DNA of 64,000 nucleotides from Microbacterium oleivorans NBRC 103075. Lineage in GTDB: Bacteria; Actinomycetota; Actinomycetes; Actinomycetales; Microbacteriaceae. Positions 1-9,215 of this stretch are shown in pieces (the stretch's first letter is position 1; each line of letters starts with the position of its first letter). Under the pieces are notes generated by a model that saw only the letters and a program-made list of their open reading frames with translations, did not search any database and had not been told where the DNA came from. Where the stretch lies: contig NZ_BCRG01000004.1 of the NCBI RefSeq assembly GCF_001552475.1, forward strand, positions 124,001 through 188,000, written 5' to 3'. A program made the translations under genes and the position numbers.

Positions 1-1179
1 GGTCTCGGCGTAGCGCACGCGCGGGAACCGTCGCGCGACCTCTTCGATGCGCAGCCGCCCCGCCGTCGTGTCCACGGAGAGCCACCGCACGATGAAGCGC
101 GCGAGCTCGTCGTCGTGGCGGACGAGGGATTTGAGGGCGACCTCGTGGATGGAGACGAACTGCGACAGCCGCAGCGGGTCCTGGAGTGCGACTTCGAGGA
201 TCCAGCGGCGGATGGCGTCGCCGATCTCCTGCCGTGTCTGCTCCAACGCGTCGTCGTCGACGAGCGACTCGCGGCTCGCCGTCGGGTGCAGCGAGCCCGA
301 GTCGACGACGGCGCGGGCGAAGAACGCCCAGGCGGGCAGCAGGTCGTCGGCACGCTCGGTCAGCAGCATCCGTCGCAGGTACACCCGGGTGCTCTGGCGC
401 GCGCCCGGGGGCGGGGCGAACGGGAGCACGAACGCCACACCGCGCGTCTGAGTGCCGGGCACGTTCAGCGGGATGACGTCGAGCGGCTCCGCGCCGATGA
501 GTTCGTGACCGTAGACGAGCTGTCGTTCGAGGTCGCCGTCGAGGAAGGGAGCGGGCTCCGTCACCGTCGTCTCGCCACCGCCCGGAAGGTCGACGACGAC
601 GGTATGCGGCAGGTAGCGGCCGAACGTCTCGGCCAGTTCCATGATCGTGCTCGTGGAGAGGAGGGCCCGGGTGTCGGAGCGCGGCGTGAGGTGCACGCTC
701 GTGCCGACCGGGATGTCGTGCGGGTACGGCGCGACCGTGAACGTCCCGTCCGAGTGCCCGACCCACTCCACCGGCGCGGAGCCGTCGACGCTTCGCGACC
801 GGATCACGATCGTGTCGCACACCATGAAGCACGACAGCATCCCGATGCCGAACTGCCCGAGGAAGTCTTCCCGCGGCAGGTCGAAGATGTCGCGCTTCGA
901 GCTGCGTCCCACCGTCGCCAACAGATCGGCGACCTCGGTCTCGGTGAGTCCGATCCCGTCATCGCGCATCACGAACTCGGGGGAGCCGTCGCTGACCGGG
1001 GTGATGCGGATGCGGCCGCCGTCGCCGTCGGCCGCGCGACGGGCGGCGATCGCATCGACGGCGTTCTGCAGAAGCTCTCGCAAGAAGACGCGCGGGCTCG
1101 AGTAGATGTGACGGCTCAGCAGGTCGATCACCCCGCGGAGGTCGACCTGGAACTGTTGGGCGGCAGTACTGTCGGTCAC
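1..1179 (-). CDS. HSP90-family molecular chaperone (HtpG-like), C-terminus outside window
   Basis: The minus strand is open for 393 codons from a GTG at 1179 to the window edge, so the C-terminal part is missing here. The N-terminal GHKL ATPase fold of Hsp90 is plain: E35-L-L-Q-N39-A-V-D-A holds the catalytic Glu and the Mg-binding Asn, D74-x-G-x-G contacts adenine, and G108-Q-F-G-I-G forms the glycine-rich ATP-lid region. Hsp90 proteins are cytosolic ATP-driven chaperones. An AGGAG sequence five bases before the GTG supports the start. I cannot judge from this part whether the full dimerisation domain is present. It is transcribed away from tRNA-Trp and secE. Confidence 0.85.
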   Translation of the reverse strand, partial: MTDSTAAQQFQVDLRGVIDLLSRHIYSSPRVFLRELLQNAVDAIAARRAADGDGGRIRITPVSDGSPEFVMRDDGIGLTETEVADLLATVGRSSKRDIFDLPREDFLGQFGIGMLSCFMVCDTIVIRSRSVDGSAPVEWVGHSDGTFTVAPYPHDIPVGTSVHLTPRSDTRALLSTSTIMELAETFGRYLPHTVVVDLPGGGETTVTEPAPFLDGDLERQLVYGHELIGAEPLDVIPLNVPGTQTRGVAFVLPFAPPPGARQSTRVYLRRMLLTERADDLLPAWAFFARAVVDSGSLHPTASRESLVDDDALEQTRQEIGDAIRRWILEVALQDPLRLSQFVSIHEVALKSLVRHDDELARFIVRWLSVDTTAGRLRIEEVARRFPRVRYAET

Positions 1180-1397
1180 CGCGCTCCTCGTGATCGTCGT
1201 TCGTCCGGCGCCGCGCCCCCGACGCACTCGCGGCGGCACGTCCGGTCAAGCCTAGCGAGCACGATCACTGACGGGCAGGGACGCCCCGCGTTCGCCACCC
1301 TCCAAGGCATGCCGTATGCTTGTCCACGCAGTTGTCTGCATTCTTTTGCCGTGCCCATGGGTCGGACGGGATGTGGATTCCCGGGTCGAAAGACCTT

Positions 1398-1470
<73 letters not shown>

Positions 1471-1514
1471 CGCGTCAGCGTCAGCTGACTCGAACCGAGC
1501 AACAGGTGGGTTGA

Positions 1515-1781
1515 ATGGTCCAGGATGAGCCGAACGGCGAGGTTGTCGCTGCGAACAGCGGCGCCACCCGGGAGAAGAAGCTCAACTTCTTCCAGCGAAT
1601 CGCCCTCTTCATCCGCCAGGTAATCGCCGAGCTCCGCAAGGTCGTCACGCCGACCCGGCAGGAGCTGGTCAAGTTCACGCTCGTGGTCCTGGGATTCGTC
1701 GTGGTCGTGATGGCCATCGTCTACGGCCTCGACCTGTTCTTCACCTGGATCGTGGACATCGTCTTCGGTGTGCCCAGCTGA
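1515..1781 (+). CDS. secE: Preprotein translocase subunit SecE
   Basis: SecE is the small essential subunit that clamps the SecY channel in the plasma membrane. This 88-residue protein has the single-helix form normal outside the enterobacteria. A charged cytoplasmic amphipathic part (about residues 20-48, with the family-typical E-L-R-K-V-x-x-P-T-R) is followed by one membrane helix at about 52-78. The ATG is preceded by an AGGTGGG ribosome-binding site. It lies between tRNA-Trp and nusG, the standard order. Confidence 0.95.
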   Translation: MVQDEPNGEVVAANSGATREKKLNFFQRIALFIRQVIAELRKVVTPTRQELVKFTLVVLGFVVVVMAIVYGLDLFFTWIVDIVFGVPS

Positions 1782-1889
1782 CCCACGGACGCCCATCCGT
1801 CGCGGTGACGGACGGCATCCCGGTTCACCGGAACCGCTCGCCACGTCGCCGCTGAACATCGAAGCCGAACCTGCAGGGAAGTGAATCAC

Positions 1890-2897
1890 GTGACCGAAAG
1901 ATATGTGGACGACGCCGACTGGTCGACCGCCGCTGAGCAGTCCAGCGAGGACGACGAGGCCCAGGAGGGCAACATCCTGGCCGACCAGGAGCGTTCCGCA
2001 GAGTCCGCCGAGCACGCTGCACTGCACATCGAAGAGGACGCGCCCGTCGACGACGAGCCGACCGGAGAGGATGCCGTCGTGATCGAGGACCCTGAGGCCG
2101 ACCGCATCGTCAACGACGCGCTCGAGATCGACCAGGCCGATGAGGCCGAGGCCGCCGCCGAGGTGCTCACCGAGTCGCTCGCCGACGAAGAGGCCGAGCG
2201 CGCCGCTGCCGCTGCCGACGAGGTCGCCCCCTACGACGGCCCCGAGCTCGGTGACGGCGAGGACGAGACCCCTGAGGACCCTTACGAGGCATTCCGCCAG
2301 GAGCTTCGGTCGCTCGAAGGCAAGTGGTACGTCATCCACTCCTACGCCGGTTTCGAGCGCAAGGTGAAGGCCAACATCGAGCAGCGCAAGTCGACGCTCG
2401 AGGTCGAGGACGACATCTACCAGGTCGAGGTCCCCATGGAGGACGTCGTCGAGATCAAGAACGGCCAGCGCAAGATGGTCAACCGCGTGCGGATCCCCGG
2501 CTACGTGCTGGTCCGCATGGAGCTCAACGAGGACACCTGGTCGGTCGTCCGCCACACGCCCGGTGTCACCGGCTTCGTCGGCAACGCGCACAACCCGACC
2601 CCGCTGCGCTTCGAAGAGGCCTTCAACATGCTGAAGCCCCTCGTCGAGGCCAAGGAGGTCGCACCCGCAAAGGGTGGCGCCGCCACGAAGGGCTCGGCCA
2701 CGCAGGCTCGCTCGGTCATCACCGAGGTCGACTTCGAGATCGGCGAGACGATCACGATCAAGGAGGGCTCGTTCGCCGGGCTCCCCGGATCGATCTCCGA
2801 GATCAAGCCCGAGAGCGGCAAGCTCACGGTCCTCGTCTCGCTCTTCGAGCGTGAGACCCCGGTCGAGCTCAGCTTCGACCAGGTCACGAAGCAGTAA
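1890..2897 (+). CDS. nusG: Transcription termination/antitermination factor NusG
   Basis: NusG binds RNA polymerase and links it to Rho or the ribosome. The protein has an acidic, low-complexity N-terminal extension of about 140 residues, common in actinobacterial NusG. The NGN domain starts at K-W-Y-V-I-H-S-Y (near residue 145) and a KOW domain sits at the C-terminus (about 285-335). I chose the GTG at 1890 because GGGAAG lies about eight bases upstream. An in-frame GTG at 1881 is nearly on top of that site and would add three residues. A strong hairpin terminator follows the stop. Confidence 0.95.
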   Translation: MTERYVDDADWSTAAEQSSEDDEAQEGNILADQERSAESAEHAALHIEEDAPVDDEPTGEDAVVIEDPEADRIVNDALEIDQADEAEAAAEVLTESLADEEAERAAAAADEVAPYDGPELGDGEDETPEDPYEAFRQELRSLEGKWYVIHSYAGFERKVKANIEQRKSTLEVEDDIYQVEVPMEDVVEIKNGQRKMVNRVRIPGYVLVRMELNEDTWSVVRHTPGVTGFVGNAHNPTPLRFEEAFNMLKPLVEAKEVAPAKGGAATKGSATQARSVITEVDFEIGETITIKEGSFAGLPGSISEIKPESGKLTVLVSLFERETPVELSFDQVTKQ

Positions 2898-2914
2898 GAC
2901 TCCGCAGGATTCAC

Positions 2915-2942
2915 GAAGGCCCCGCTCCGGCGGGGCCTTCGT
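2915..2942 (+). terminator. Rho-independent-type hairpin after nusG
   Basis: CGAAGGCCCCGC and GCGGGGCCTTCG form a perfect 12-bp stem around a TCCG loop, starting 17 bases after the nusG stop. It separates secE-nusG from rplKA. The following T-tract is weak, as is usual in high-GC genomes. Confidence 0.8.
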
Positions 2943-2967
2943 CATGCCGTGGGATGCCGAATGCGGT

Positions 2968-2973
2968 AGACTC
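2968..2973 (+). promoter_or_regulatory. Candidate -10 box for rplK-rplA
   Basis: TAGACT fits the actinobacterial TANNNT pattern and lies after the nusG terminator, about 110 bases before rplK. I see no good -35 element, so this is a weak proposal. Confidence 0.35.
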
Positions 2974-3081
2974 ATGTGGTTTGTGCGCCGTTTCGTCGTG
3001 CGCGCGAACACCACCACGACTCGGAACCGCCGGGACCGTGGGAGAACGGGGCATCCGCCTCGCTCGTGAGAGGAAGAGGAA

Positions 3082-3513
3082 ATGGCACCGAAGAAGAAGG
3101 TGACCGGCCTGATCAAGCTTCAGATCAACGCCGGTGCAGCCAACCCGGCGCCGCCGATCGGGCCCGCGCTCGGTCAGCATGGCGTCAACATCATGGAGTT
3201 CTGCAAGGCGTACAACGCCGCGACCGAGTCGCAGCGCGGCAACGTCATCCCCGTGGAGATCACCGTCTACGAGGACCGCAGCTTCACCTTCGTCCTGAAG
3301 ACCCCGCCCGCCGCGGAGCTCATCAAGAAGGCCGCCGGCGTCGCCAAGGGTTCTGCGACCCCGCACACCACGAAGGTCGCGAAGCTCACCAAGGATCAGG
3401 TTCGCCAGATCGCCGAGACGAAGATGCCCGACCTGAACGCCAATGACATCGAGGCCGCCTCGCTGATCATCGCCGGCACCGCCCGCTCCATGGGCATCAC
3501 GGTCGAGAGCTGA
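3082..3513 (+). CDS. rplK: 50S ribosomal protein L11
   Basis: L11 forms the base of the ribosomal GTPase-associated stalk and binds 23S rRNA. The 143-residue length and the conserved N-terminal stretch ([20 protein letters not shown] at about residues 11-32) are typical. The C-terminal RNA-binding part includes the family-typical K-M-P-D-L-N-A near residue 115. A purine-rich GAGAGGAAGAGGAA leads into the ATG. It is 13 bases upstream of rplA, and the two form a short operon. Confidence 0.97.
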   Translation: MAPKKKVTGLIKLQINAGAANPAPPIGPALGQHGVNIMEFCKAYNAATESQRGNVIPVEITVYEDRSFTFVLKTPPAAELIKKAAGVAKGSATPHTTKVAKLTKDQVRQIAETKMPDLNANDIEAASLIIAGTARSMGITVES

Positions 3514-3526
3514 GGGGAACAGAACA

Positions 3527-4216
3527 ATGGCTAAGTCCAAGGCTTACGAAGCAGCAGCGGCCAAGATCGACCGCTCCACGTTCTACTCCTCCGAGCAGGC
3601 TGTCGCCCTCGCCAAGGAGACCGGTTCGGCGAAGTTCGACTCTACCGTCGAGGTCGCGCTGAAGCTCGCTGTCGACCCGCGCAAGGCGGACCAGATGGTT
3701 CGCGGCACGGTCATCCTGCCCCACGGCACAGGCAAGACCGCCCGCGTCATCGTGTTCGCGACCGGTCCCGCGGCTGAAGCCGCTCTCGCCGCTGGTGCGG
3801 ACGAGGTCGGTGGCGCCGAGCTCATCGAGAAGGTCGCCGGTGGCTACACCGCGTTCGACTCGGCAGTCTCGACCCCCGAGCTCATGGGCCAGGTCGGTCG
3901 CCTCGGTAAGGTCCTCGGACCCCGCGGCCTCATGCCGAACCCGAAGACCGGCACCGTGACCCCCAACCCGGCCAAGGCCGTCGAGGAGATCAAGGGCGGA
4001 AAGATCGAGTTCCGCGTCGACAAGCACGCCAACGTCCACTTCGTCGTCGGCAAGGCGTCCTTCTCGGAGGACCAGCTGAACGAGAACTTCAACGCCGCTC
4101 TCGAAGAGATCGTGCGTCTGAAGCCCTCGAGCGCGAAGGGCCGCTACATCCAGAAGGGCGCCATCTCGACCACGTTCGGTCCTGGCATCCCGCTGGACGT
4201 CAACGCTCTCGTCTGA
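3527..4216 (+). CDS. rplA: 50S ribosomal protein L1
   Basis: L1 forms the mobile L1 stalk at the ribosomal E site. In many bacteria it also represses its own rplK-rplA mRNA. The 229-residue protein has the normal length. It carries the L1 signature region ([13 protein letters not shown] near residues 127-139) and the V-D-K-H-A-N-V-H segment near 165. A GAGGGGAA site precedes the ATG. A hairpin terminator follows closely, so rplKA is a closed transcription unit here and does not run on into rplJL. Confidence 0.97.
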   Translation: MAKSKAYEAAAAKIDRSTFYSSEQAVALAKETGSAKFDSTVEVALKLAVDPRKADQMVRGTVILPHGTGKTARVIVFATGPAAEAALAAGADEVGGAELIEKVAGGYTAFDSAVSTPELMGQVGRLGKVLGPRGLMPNPKTGTVTPNPAKAVEEIKGGKIEFRVDKHANVHFVVGKASFSEDQLNENFNAALEEIVRLKPSSAKGRYIQKGAISTTFGPGIPLDVNALV

Positions 4217-4230
4217 GTCGTCTAGACAGC

Positions 4231-4260
4231 AAGGGGCTCCACCTTCGGGTGGGGCCCCTT
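4231..4260 (+). terminator. Terminator hairpin after rplA
   Basis: A 13-bp stem (AAGGGGCTCCACC against GGTGGGGCCCCTT, with one G-U type pair) closes a TTCG tetraloop 14 bases after the rplA stop. Confidence 0.8.
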
Positions 4261-4277
4261 CGTCGTTCCCGGCTTGG

Positions 4278-4283
4278 TAGCGT
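4278..4283 (+). promoter_or_regulatory. -10 box of a leaderless transcript (nitronate monooxygenase-like gene)
   Basis: TAGCGT is followed by exactly six bases and then the GTG start at 4290. This spacing would put transcription initiation on the start codon itself. There is no Shine-Dalgarno sequence. Confidence 0.55.
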
Positions 4284-4289
4284 CTTCGC

Positions 4290-5342
4290 GTGACCCGCGA
4301 CCTCCAGACACTGTTCGGTATCGATACCCCCATCGTGCTGGGCCCGTTCGGCGGGATGTCCTCCGTCGCCCTGACTGCGAGCGTCAGTCAGGCCGGTGGT
4401 CTCGGTTCGTTCGGGCTGTACGGGTATTCGGGAGAGCGCATCCGCGAGACCGCCGCCGCCCTCCAGGCGGCGACGACTCGTCCTTTCGCGCTCAACCTCT
4501 GGCTGCCGACCGGCGATGAGGTCTCGCCCGGCGATGTGGACCTCGCCGCAGCTCGCGAGGCGGTCGCGCCACTCCTCGAGGCCGCGCGGGTCGAGGCTCA
4601 GCCCCCGCTGCCGGCCGCGTTCCTGCCGTCGCTCGAGGAACAGCTCGATGCGGTGTGGGATGCCGCTCCCGCCGTCCTCAGCGTCGTGTTCGGGGTGCCC
4701 GATGCCACGGTCGTCGACGAGGCGAAGCGGCGCGGCATCCGGGTCGTGGGAACGGCCACTTCGGTCGCGGAGGCCGTCGCGCTGGCGGACGGGGGAGTGG
4801 ACGCGATCGTCGCGAGCGGCGCGGAGGCCGCCGGCCATCGGGTGAGTTTCCTGAGCCGTGCGGAGGACTCCCTGGTGGGGACGATCGCGCTCGTGCCGCA
4901 GGTGGTCGACGCCGTCGATGTGCCGGTCATCGCCGCGGGCGGCATCGCCGATCGACGCGGTGTGGCAGCGGCGTTCGCACTCGGCGCTGCGGGAGCCCAG
5001 GTGGGGAGCGCCTTCCTCCGCACACGGCAGTCGGCCGCGTCCGAGGCGCACCGCGAAGCCCTGCGCTCCGCCGCCGACACCGACACGGTGCTCACTCGGG
5101 CGATGAGCGGGCGGCTGGCCCGCGGCATCCCGAATCGCGCGGTGCGGACCATCGAGGCGATGGGTGCCATCGCGCCGTTCCCGGCCCAGAACTGGCTCAC
5201 AGCGAGCTTCCGTTCGGCAGCCCCGGGGGACGGCGATCTCGTGTCCCTCTGGGCGGGTCAGGCCGCAGGGCTGTCGCGCTCCGACGACGCGGGCGAGGTC
5301 TTCGCGGAGCTGGCGGCCGGCCTCCCTGCGGCATCCCGCTGA
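4290..5342 (+). CDS. NAD(P)H-dependent flavin oxidoreductase / nitronate monooxygenase family
   Basis: This 350-residue TIM-barrel FMN enzyme belongs to the nitronate monooxygenase (2-nitropropane dioxygenase-like) family, which oxidises alkyl nitronates or serves as an NAD(P)H:quinone reductase. Supporting features are the N-terminal T-P-I-V-L-G-P-F-G-G-M-S flavin segment and the S-G-A-E-A-A-G-H motif near residue 180 that supports the flavin. The phosphate-binding A-A-G-G-I-A-D-R and G-A-A-G-A-Q-V-G-S-A-F loops also fit. The true substrate cannot be told from sequence. The GTG start is leaderless by its promoter spacing. It is a single gene between the rplA terminator and an amino-acid importer. 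Confidence 0.85.
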   Translation: MTRDLQTLFGIDTPIVLGPFGGMSSVALTASVSQAGGLGSFGLYGYSGERIRETAAALQAATTRPFALNLWLPTGDEVSPGDVDLAAAREAVAPLLEAARVEAQPPLPAAFLPSLEEQLDAVWDAAPAVLSVVFGVPDATVVDEAKRRGIRVVGTATSVAEAVALADGGVDAIVASGAEAAGHRVSFLSRAEDSLVGTIALVPQVVDAVDVPVIAAGGIADRRGVAAAFALGAAGAQVGSAFLRTRQSAASEAHREALRSAADTDTVLTRAMSGRLARGIPNRAVRTIEAMGAIAPFPAQNWLTASFRSAAPGDGDLVSLWAGQAAGLSRSDDAGEVFAELAAGLPAASR

Positions 5343-5450
5343 AACAGACCGTCACCCGCGGGAATCATCCACGCGTATGCGTGTTGTATGGAGGGGCCCG
5401 CGTGACCACAGCCTTCGCGCGCTCCCGTCGCCCCCTCACCAAGGAGATCC

Positions 5451-6245
5451 ATGTCCCGTCGTACCGTCGCCCTCGGAGCCCTCGCCCTCAGCGCCCTTCT
5501 GGCGTTGACCGCCTGCTCCTCGAGCTCGAACGGGGCGGCCGCCGGTGGCGACGACCTCGGCCTCGCGAAGGGTGGCACGCTCACGGTCGCGACCGAGGGC
5601 ACCTACCGGCCGTTCACGTACCACGACGAGAGCGGCAAGCTGGTCGGCTACGACGTCGAGATCATCGAAGCCGTCGCCAAGAAGCTCGACCTCAAGGTCG
5701 AGTTCCAGGAGACCCAGTGGGACGGCATCTTCGCCGGCCTCGACGCGGGACGTGTCGACGTCATCGCGAACCAGGTGTCCATCAACCCCGAGCGCGAGGC
5801 GAAGTACCTCTTCACCGAGCCGTACACGGTGTCCCCGAGCGTCGTCGTCGTCAAGGACGATGACGACTCCGTCAAGACCTTCGCCGATCTCAAGGGCAAG
5901 AAGACCGCTCAGTCGCTCACGAGCAACTTCTTCAAGCTCGCCGAAGAGGCCGGCGCCGACGTCACCCCGATCGAAGGCTGGGCGCAGGCCGTCGAGTTGC
6001 TGCGTCAGGGGCGCGTCGACGCGACCGTCAACGACAAGCTGACCTTCCTCGACTACGAGAAGACCGACGGTCCCACCGGCCTGAAGATCGCGGCCGAGAC
6101 CGATCCGGCCAAGAGCGCGATCGTCACGACCAAGAACAAGAAGGCGCTCGTCGAGAAGATGGATGACGCGCTGGACGCACTCCGCGAAGATGGAACCCTC
6201 GCCACGATCAGCGAGAAGTACTTCGGAGCCGACGTCACCCAGTGA
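5451..6245 (+). CDS. Polar amino-acid ABC transporter, substrate-binding lipoprotein (cystine-like)
   Basis: This family-3 solute-binding protein has 264 residues. A lipoprotein signal ends in L-T-A-C with Cys22 as the lipidated residue. The mature protein starts with the usual G-T-L-T-V-A-T-E-G-T-Y-R-P-F binding-site strand, and Y-D-V-E-I and the ligand-binding arginine region follow. It delivers an amino acid, most likely cystine or a similar polar one, to the permease and ATPase encoded directly downstream. AAGGAG sits five bases before the ATG. The 108 bases upstream contain no clear promoter that I can defend. Confidence 0.88.
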   Translation: MSRRTVALGALALSALLALTACSSSSNGAAAGGDDLGLAKGGTLTVATEGTYRPFTYHDESGKLVGYDVEIIEAVAKKLDLKVEFQETQWDGIFAGLDAGRVDVIANQVSINPEREAKYLFTEPYTVSPSVVVVKDDDDSVKTFADLKGKKTAQSLTSNFFKLAEEAGADVTPIEGWAQAVELLRQGRVDATVNDKLTFLDYEKTDGPTGLKIAAETDPAKSAIVTTKNKKALVEKMDDALDALREDGTLATISEKYFGADVTQ

Positions 6246-6315
6246 TGACCGTTCGAACGGGCTCGGCGCGGCGCGGTGACGCGACCGTCGGGCCCGTTCC
6301 CCGTTTTGCGAAAGG

Positions 6316-6990
6316 ATGCCGGTGGACGCCGATACCTGGCAGTTGATCCTGACCTCGTTCTGGCCGATGTTCAGCGCCGGGGTCGCGGTCACGATCCCGC
6401 TCGCGCTGATCTCGTTCGTGATCGGGCTGGTACTGGCCGTCACGGCCGCACTGATGCGGATCTCCGGCAACCGACTCCTGTCCGGCATCGCGCGGTTCTA
6501 CATCTCCGCCATCCGCGGCACACCGCTGCTCGTCCAGATCTTCGTGGTCTTCTACGGGTTGCCGCAGATCGGCCTCCTGATCGACGCGCCCGTTGCGGCG
6601 GTGATCGCGCTGTCGCTGAATGTGGGTGGATACGCCGCTGAGGTCATCCGCGCGGCGATCCTCTCCGTGCCGAAGGGGCAGTGGGAAGCCGCTTTCACCG
6701 TGGGTCTCTCGCGGGCGACGGCCCTCCGGCGCATCATCCTCCCGCAGGCGGCCCGCGTCTCGGTGCCGCCGCTGTCGAACACGTTCATTTCCCTCGTGAA
6801 GGACACCTCCCTCGTCGCGTCGATCACGGTGGCGGAGCTCTTCCGTGTCGCGCAGAACATCGCGGCGTTCAGCCTCGACTTCCTGGTGATCTACATCGAG
6901 GCCGCCTTCATCTACTGGCTTTTCTGCCTCGTCCTCTCCTTCGGGCAGGACCGCATCGAACGGAGGCTCGATCGCCGTGTCGCACACTGA
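6316..6990 (+). CDS. Polar amino-acid ABC transporter, permease
   Basis: This is a 224-residue HisM/GlnP-type permease with about five membrane helices. The cytoplasmic EAA loop (near residues 120-150, [10 protein letters not shown]) contacts the ATPase. The segment I-R-G-T-P-L-L-V-Q near residue 65 is diagnostic for the polar amino-acid family. A GAAAGG site precedes the ATG. It overlaps the downstream ATPase gene by 14 bases, so translation is coupled. Only one permease gene is present, so the channel is expected to be a homodimer. Confidence 0.9.
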   Translation: MPVDADTWQLILTSFWPMFSAGVAVTIPLALISFVIGLVLAVTAALMRISGNRLLSGIARFYISAIRGTPLLVQIFVVFYGLPQIGLLIDAPVAAVIALSLNVGGYAAEVIRAAILSVPKGQWEAAFTVGLSRATALRRIILPQAARVSVPPLSNTFISLVKDTSLVASITVAELFRVAQNIAAFSLDFLVIYIEAAFIYWLFCLVLSFGQDRIERRLDRRVAH

Positions 6991-7762
6991 CGCACCGCTG
7001 CTCACCGTCACCGGACTCCGGAAGTCCTTCGGCGACACTCTCGTCCTGGAAGGAGTGGACTTCTCCGTCCAGCCCGGGCAGGTCGTCTGCCTCATCGGGC
7101 CGAGCGGGTCGGGCAAGACCACCGTCCTTCGCTGCCTGAACGGACTCGAGACCCCCGACGCCGGCCTCGTCGCCTTCTCCGACGGGCAGAGTCAAGACTT
7201 CGCCGTACCCGTGAAGGGGCGCGTCGCGAAGGAGCGGCGCGCCGCGCTCCGCGATCGCTCAGCGATGGTGTTCCAGCAGAACAACCTCTTCCCGCACCTG
7301 ACGGTCCTCGAGAACGTGATCGAGGGACCCGTCCACGCGCACGGGATGGCGAAGGATGCCGCGATCGCCGAGGCGGAGCGGCTCCTCGACCGGGTGGGTC
7401 TCGCCGAGAAGCGCGACGCCTACCCGCACGAGCTCTCGGGTGGCCAGCAGCAGCGCGTGGGCATCGTCCGCGCCCTCGCCCTGACACCGGACCTCCTGCT
7501 GTTCGACGAGCCGACGAGCGCCCTCGACCCCGAACTGGTCGGTGAGGTGCTCCTCGTCCTGAAGGAGCTCGCCGATGAGGGATGGACGATGGTCATCGTC
7601 ACGCACGAACTCGGGTTCGCGCGTCAGGTGGCCGATGAGGTCGTCTTCTTCGACGGCGGCGTCATCGTCGAACGCGGGCATCCACGCGAACTCTTCACCG
7701 CTCCGAAGAACCAGCGAACCCGCCGGTTCCTCGATCGGATCCTGCGGCCGCTCGAGGACTGA
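6977..7762 (+). CDS. Polar amino-acid ABC transporter, ATP-binding protein
   Basis: This 261-residue ATPase energises the importer. Walker A is G41-P-S-G-S-G-K-T, the Q-loop is [10 protein letters not shown], the signature is L-S-G-G-Q-Q-Q-R, and Walker B is [11 protein letters not shown]. The switch His lies in V-T-H-E-L-G-F-A-R. It starts with GTG inside the permease gene. It ends four bases before the convergent acylphosphatase gene, with no terminator between them. Confidence 0.92.
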   Translation: MSHTDAPLLTVTGLRKSFGDTLVLEGVDFSVQPGQVVCLIGPSGSGKTTVLRCLNGLETPDAGLVAFSDGQSQDFAVPVKGRVAKERRAALRDRSAMVFQQNNLFPHLTVLENVIEGPVHAHGMAKDAAIAEAERLLDRVGLAEKRDAYPHELSGGQQQRVGIVRALALTPDLLLFDEPTSALDPELVGEVLLVLKELADEGWTMVIVTHELGFARQVADEVVFFDGGVIVERGHPRELFTAPKNQRTRRFLDRILRPLED

Positions 7763-7766
7763 CCGC

Positions 7767-8045
7767 TCAGGCGTCGCGTCGAATCTCGAATCCGGTCTCG
7801 TCTGCGACGGTCGGCACCTCGGTCACGGCGAGGTTGTCCACCACTCCGCCACGCGGGCCGGTCGCGGCCCAGGCCTGCACAGCGTCAACGGCTGCGGCAT
7901 CCCCCTGCGCCTCAGCCTCGACCGTGCCGTTGGCGAGGTTCCGCACCCAGCCTGTGGCGCCCGCGCCCCGCGCGACGTGTTGCATCGAGTAGCGGAATCC
8001 GACGCCCTGCACGATGCCGCGGACGACGAGACGAATGCGGCGCAT
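7767..8045 (-). CDS. Acylphosphatase
   Basis: Acylphosphatases are small cytosolic enzymes that hydrolyse carboxyl-phosphate bonds. At 92 residues the length is typical. The catalytic loop G-I-V-Q-G-V-G-F-R-Y provides the phosphate-binding Arg, and G-W-V-R-N-L-A-N-G provides the catalytic Asn. The ATG overlaps the stop codon of the upstream oxidoreductase (TGATG), so the two are translationally coupled. A GTG one codon earlier is possible. Confidence 0.92.
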   Translation of the reverse strand: MRRIRLVVRGIVQGVGFRYSMQHVARGAGATGWVRNLANGTVEAEAQGDAAAVDAVQAWAATGPRGGVVDNLAVTEVPTVADETGFEIRRDA

Positions 8046-9076
8046 CACGCCTCCGCAACCTGGAGGACGACCTTGCCGCGAACGTGGCCGCGCTCCACTT
8101 CTCGGTGGGCGTCGGCGGCGTGGGCGAGATCGAACACACGGTCGATGTAGACCTGGATCGCGCCCGAGTCGAGCAGCCGGCCGAGCGTCGCGAGGACGGA
8201 ACCGTCGGGAACCACCTTGTACGTCGTCGCGCGGACGCCCGCGGAGGCCGCGGCATTCGCGTACCCGTCCCAGCCGCCCGTGGGGACCATGATGTACAGG
8301 CCGCCCGGGCGCAGGACGCTGAGGGAGCGCGACCCGGTGTCGTCGTGGACGTTGCCCACGAGGTCGATGACGACGTCCATCTCGCCGACGACGTCCTCGA
8401 AACGGGTCGTGGCGTAGTCGACAGCGACGGAGGCACCGAGTTCACGAAGCCATCCGAGGTTGGTCTCCGACCCCGTGGCGGTGACGTGCGCGCCGAAGTA
8501 CGCGGCCAACTGGACGGCGAAGTGACCGACCCCGCCGGATCCGGCATGGATGAGGACGCGCTGACCCTCGTGTGCGTGCGCCGTCTCGACGACGAGACCC
8601 CAGGCGGTGAGCGCGGCCAGCGGAACGCCGGCCGCTTCGACGTGCGAGAGTGCCGCGGGCTTGCGAGCGACGGACAGGCTCGGCACCACGACGTACTCGG
8701 CGTACGTGCCGCCGGAGCGGGGAAACGGGACCATGCCGAAGACCTGATCACCGGGCTGAAGGGGGTGAGCCTCGAACGGACTCTTGACGACGACCCCGCT
8801 GAAGTCGAAGCCGAGGGTTGAGGGGTATTCCGGGATCTGTCCCGTGACGCCGCGGCCGGAACGGGTCTTCGTGTCGATGGGGTTCGTGCCGGCGGCGACG
8901 ACGCGGATCAGCAACTCGCTGAGCGCGGGCGCCGGAACCGGCAGCTCCGTCTCTCGCAGCACGTCCGCCGCACCGGGGGCGTCGTAGACGACAGCCCGCA
9001 TGACCGGGGGAGGAGCCGTCACCTCGACGACCTCGGTTGCGCTGGGGGCTGCGGAACGCAGCGGCCGGAATCGCAT
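8045..9076 (-). CDS. NADP-dependent, zinc-independent MDR oxidoreductase (quinone reductase-like)
   Basis: A 343-residue medium-chain dehydrogenase/reductase. The GroES-like N-domain includes G-T-N-P-I-D and lacks zinc ligands. The Rossmann domain has V-L-I-H-A-G-S-G-G-V-G-H near residues 175-186. It probably reduces quinones or enones with NADPH. The ATG at 9076 is favoured because AAGGAG lies six bases upstream. An internal Met at residue 26 lacks a site. It forms a two-gene unit with the acylphosphatase. I cannot name a substrate. Confidence 0.85.
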   Translation of the reverse strand: MRFRPLRSAAPSATEVVEVTAPPPVMRAVVYDAPGAADVLRETELPVPAPALSELLIRVVAAGTNPIDTKTRSGRGVTGQIPEYPSTLGFDFSGVVVKSPFEAHPLQPGDQVFGMVPFPRSGGTYAEYVVVPSLSVARKPAALSHVEAAGVPLAALTAWGLVVETAHAHEGQRVLIHAGSGGVGHFAVQLAAYFGAHVTATGSETNLGWLRELGASVAVDYATTRFEDVVGEMDVVIDLVGNVHDDTGSRSLSVLRPGGLYIMVPTGGWDGYANAAASAGVRATTYKVVPDGSVLATLGRLLDSGAIQVYIDRVFDLAHAADAHREVERGHVRGKVVLQVAEA

Positions 9077-9215
9077 CGGCTGCTCCTTCTCACCTGCGCT
9101 CGGCGGCGGGCGCGGGGGGTGCTCGGTGGATGACCAGTCAAGCGCGTCATTGTCTCGACGGTGTTACGCCGGCATCACCGGAGCGAGAAGCCCGACGTGC
9201 GGCATCCGCGAGCGC

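Noticed and set aside
2953..2973. Terminator-like or operator role for the GGATGCCG before the rplK -10 box
   Set aside because: This is one copy of a heptamer found throughout the window and does not form a stem here.
5343..5450. Riboswitch upstream of the amino-acid importer
   Set aside because: No conserved aptamer or convincing terminator/antiterminator pair could be drawn in this 108-base gap.
9131..9140. TGACCAGTCA palindrome as a further MarR operator upstream of the oxidoreductase gene
   Set aside because: The half-sites are close to TTGAC/GTCAA, but the spacer is two bases, not four, so it does not match the three clear sites.
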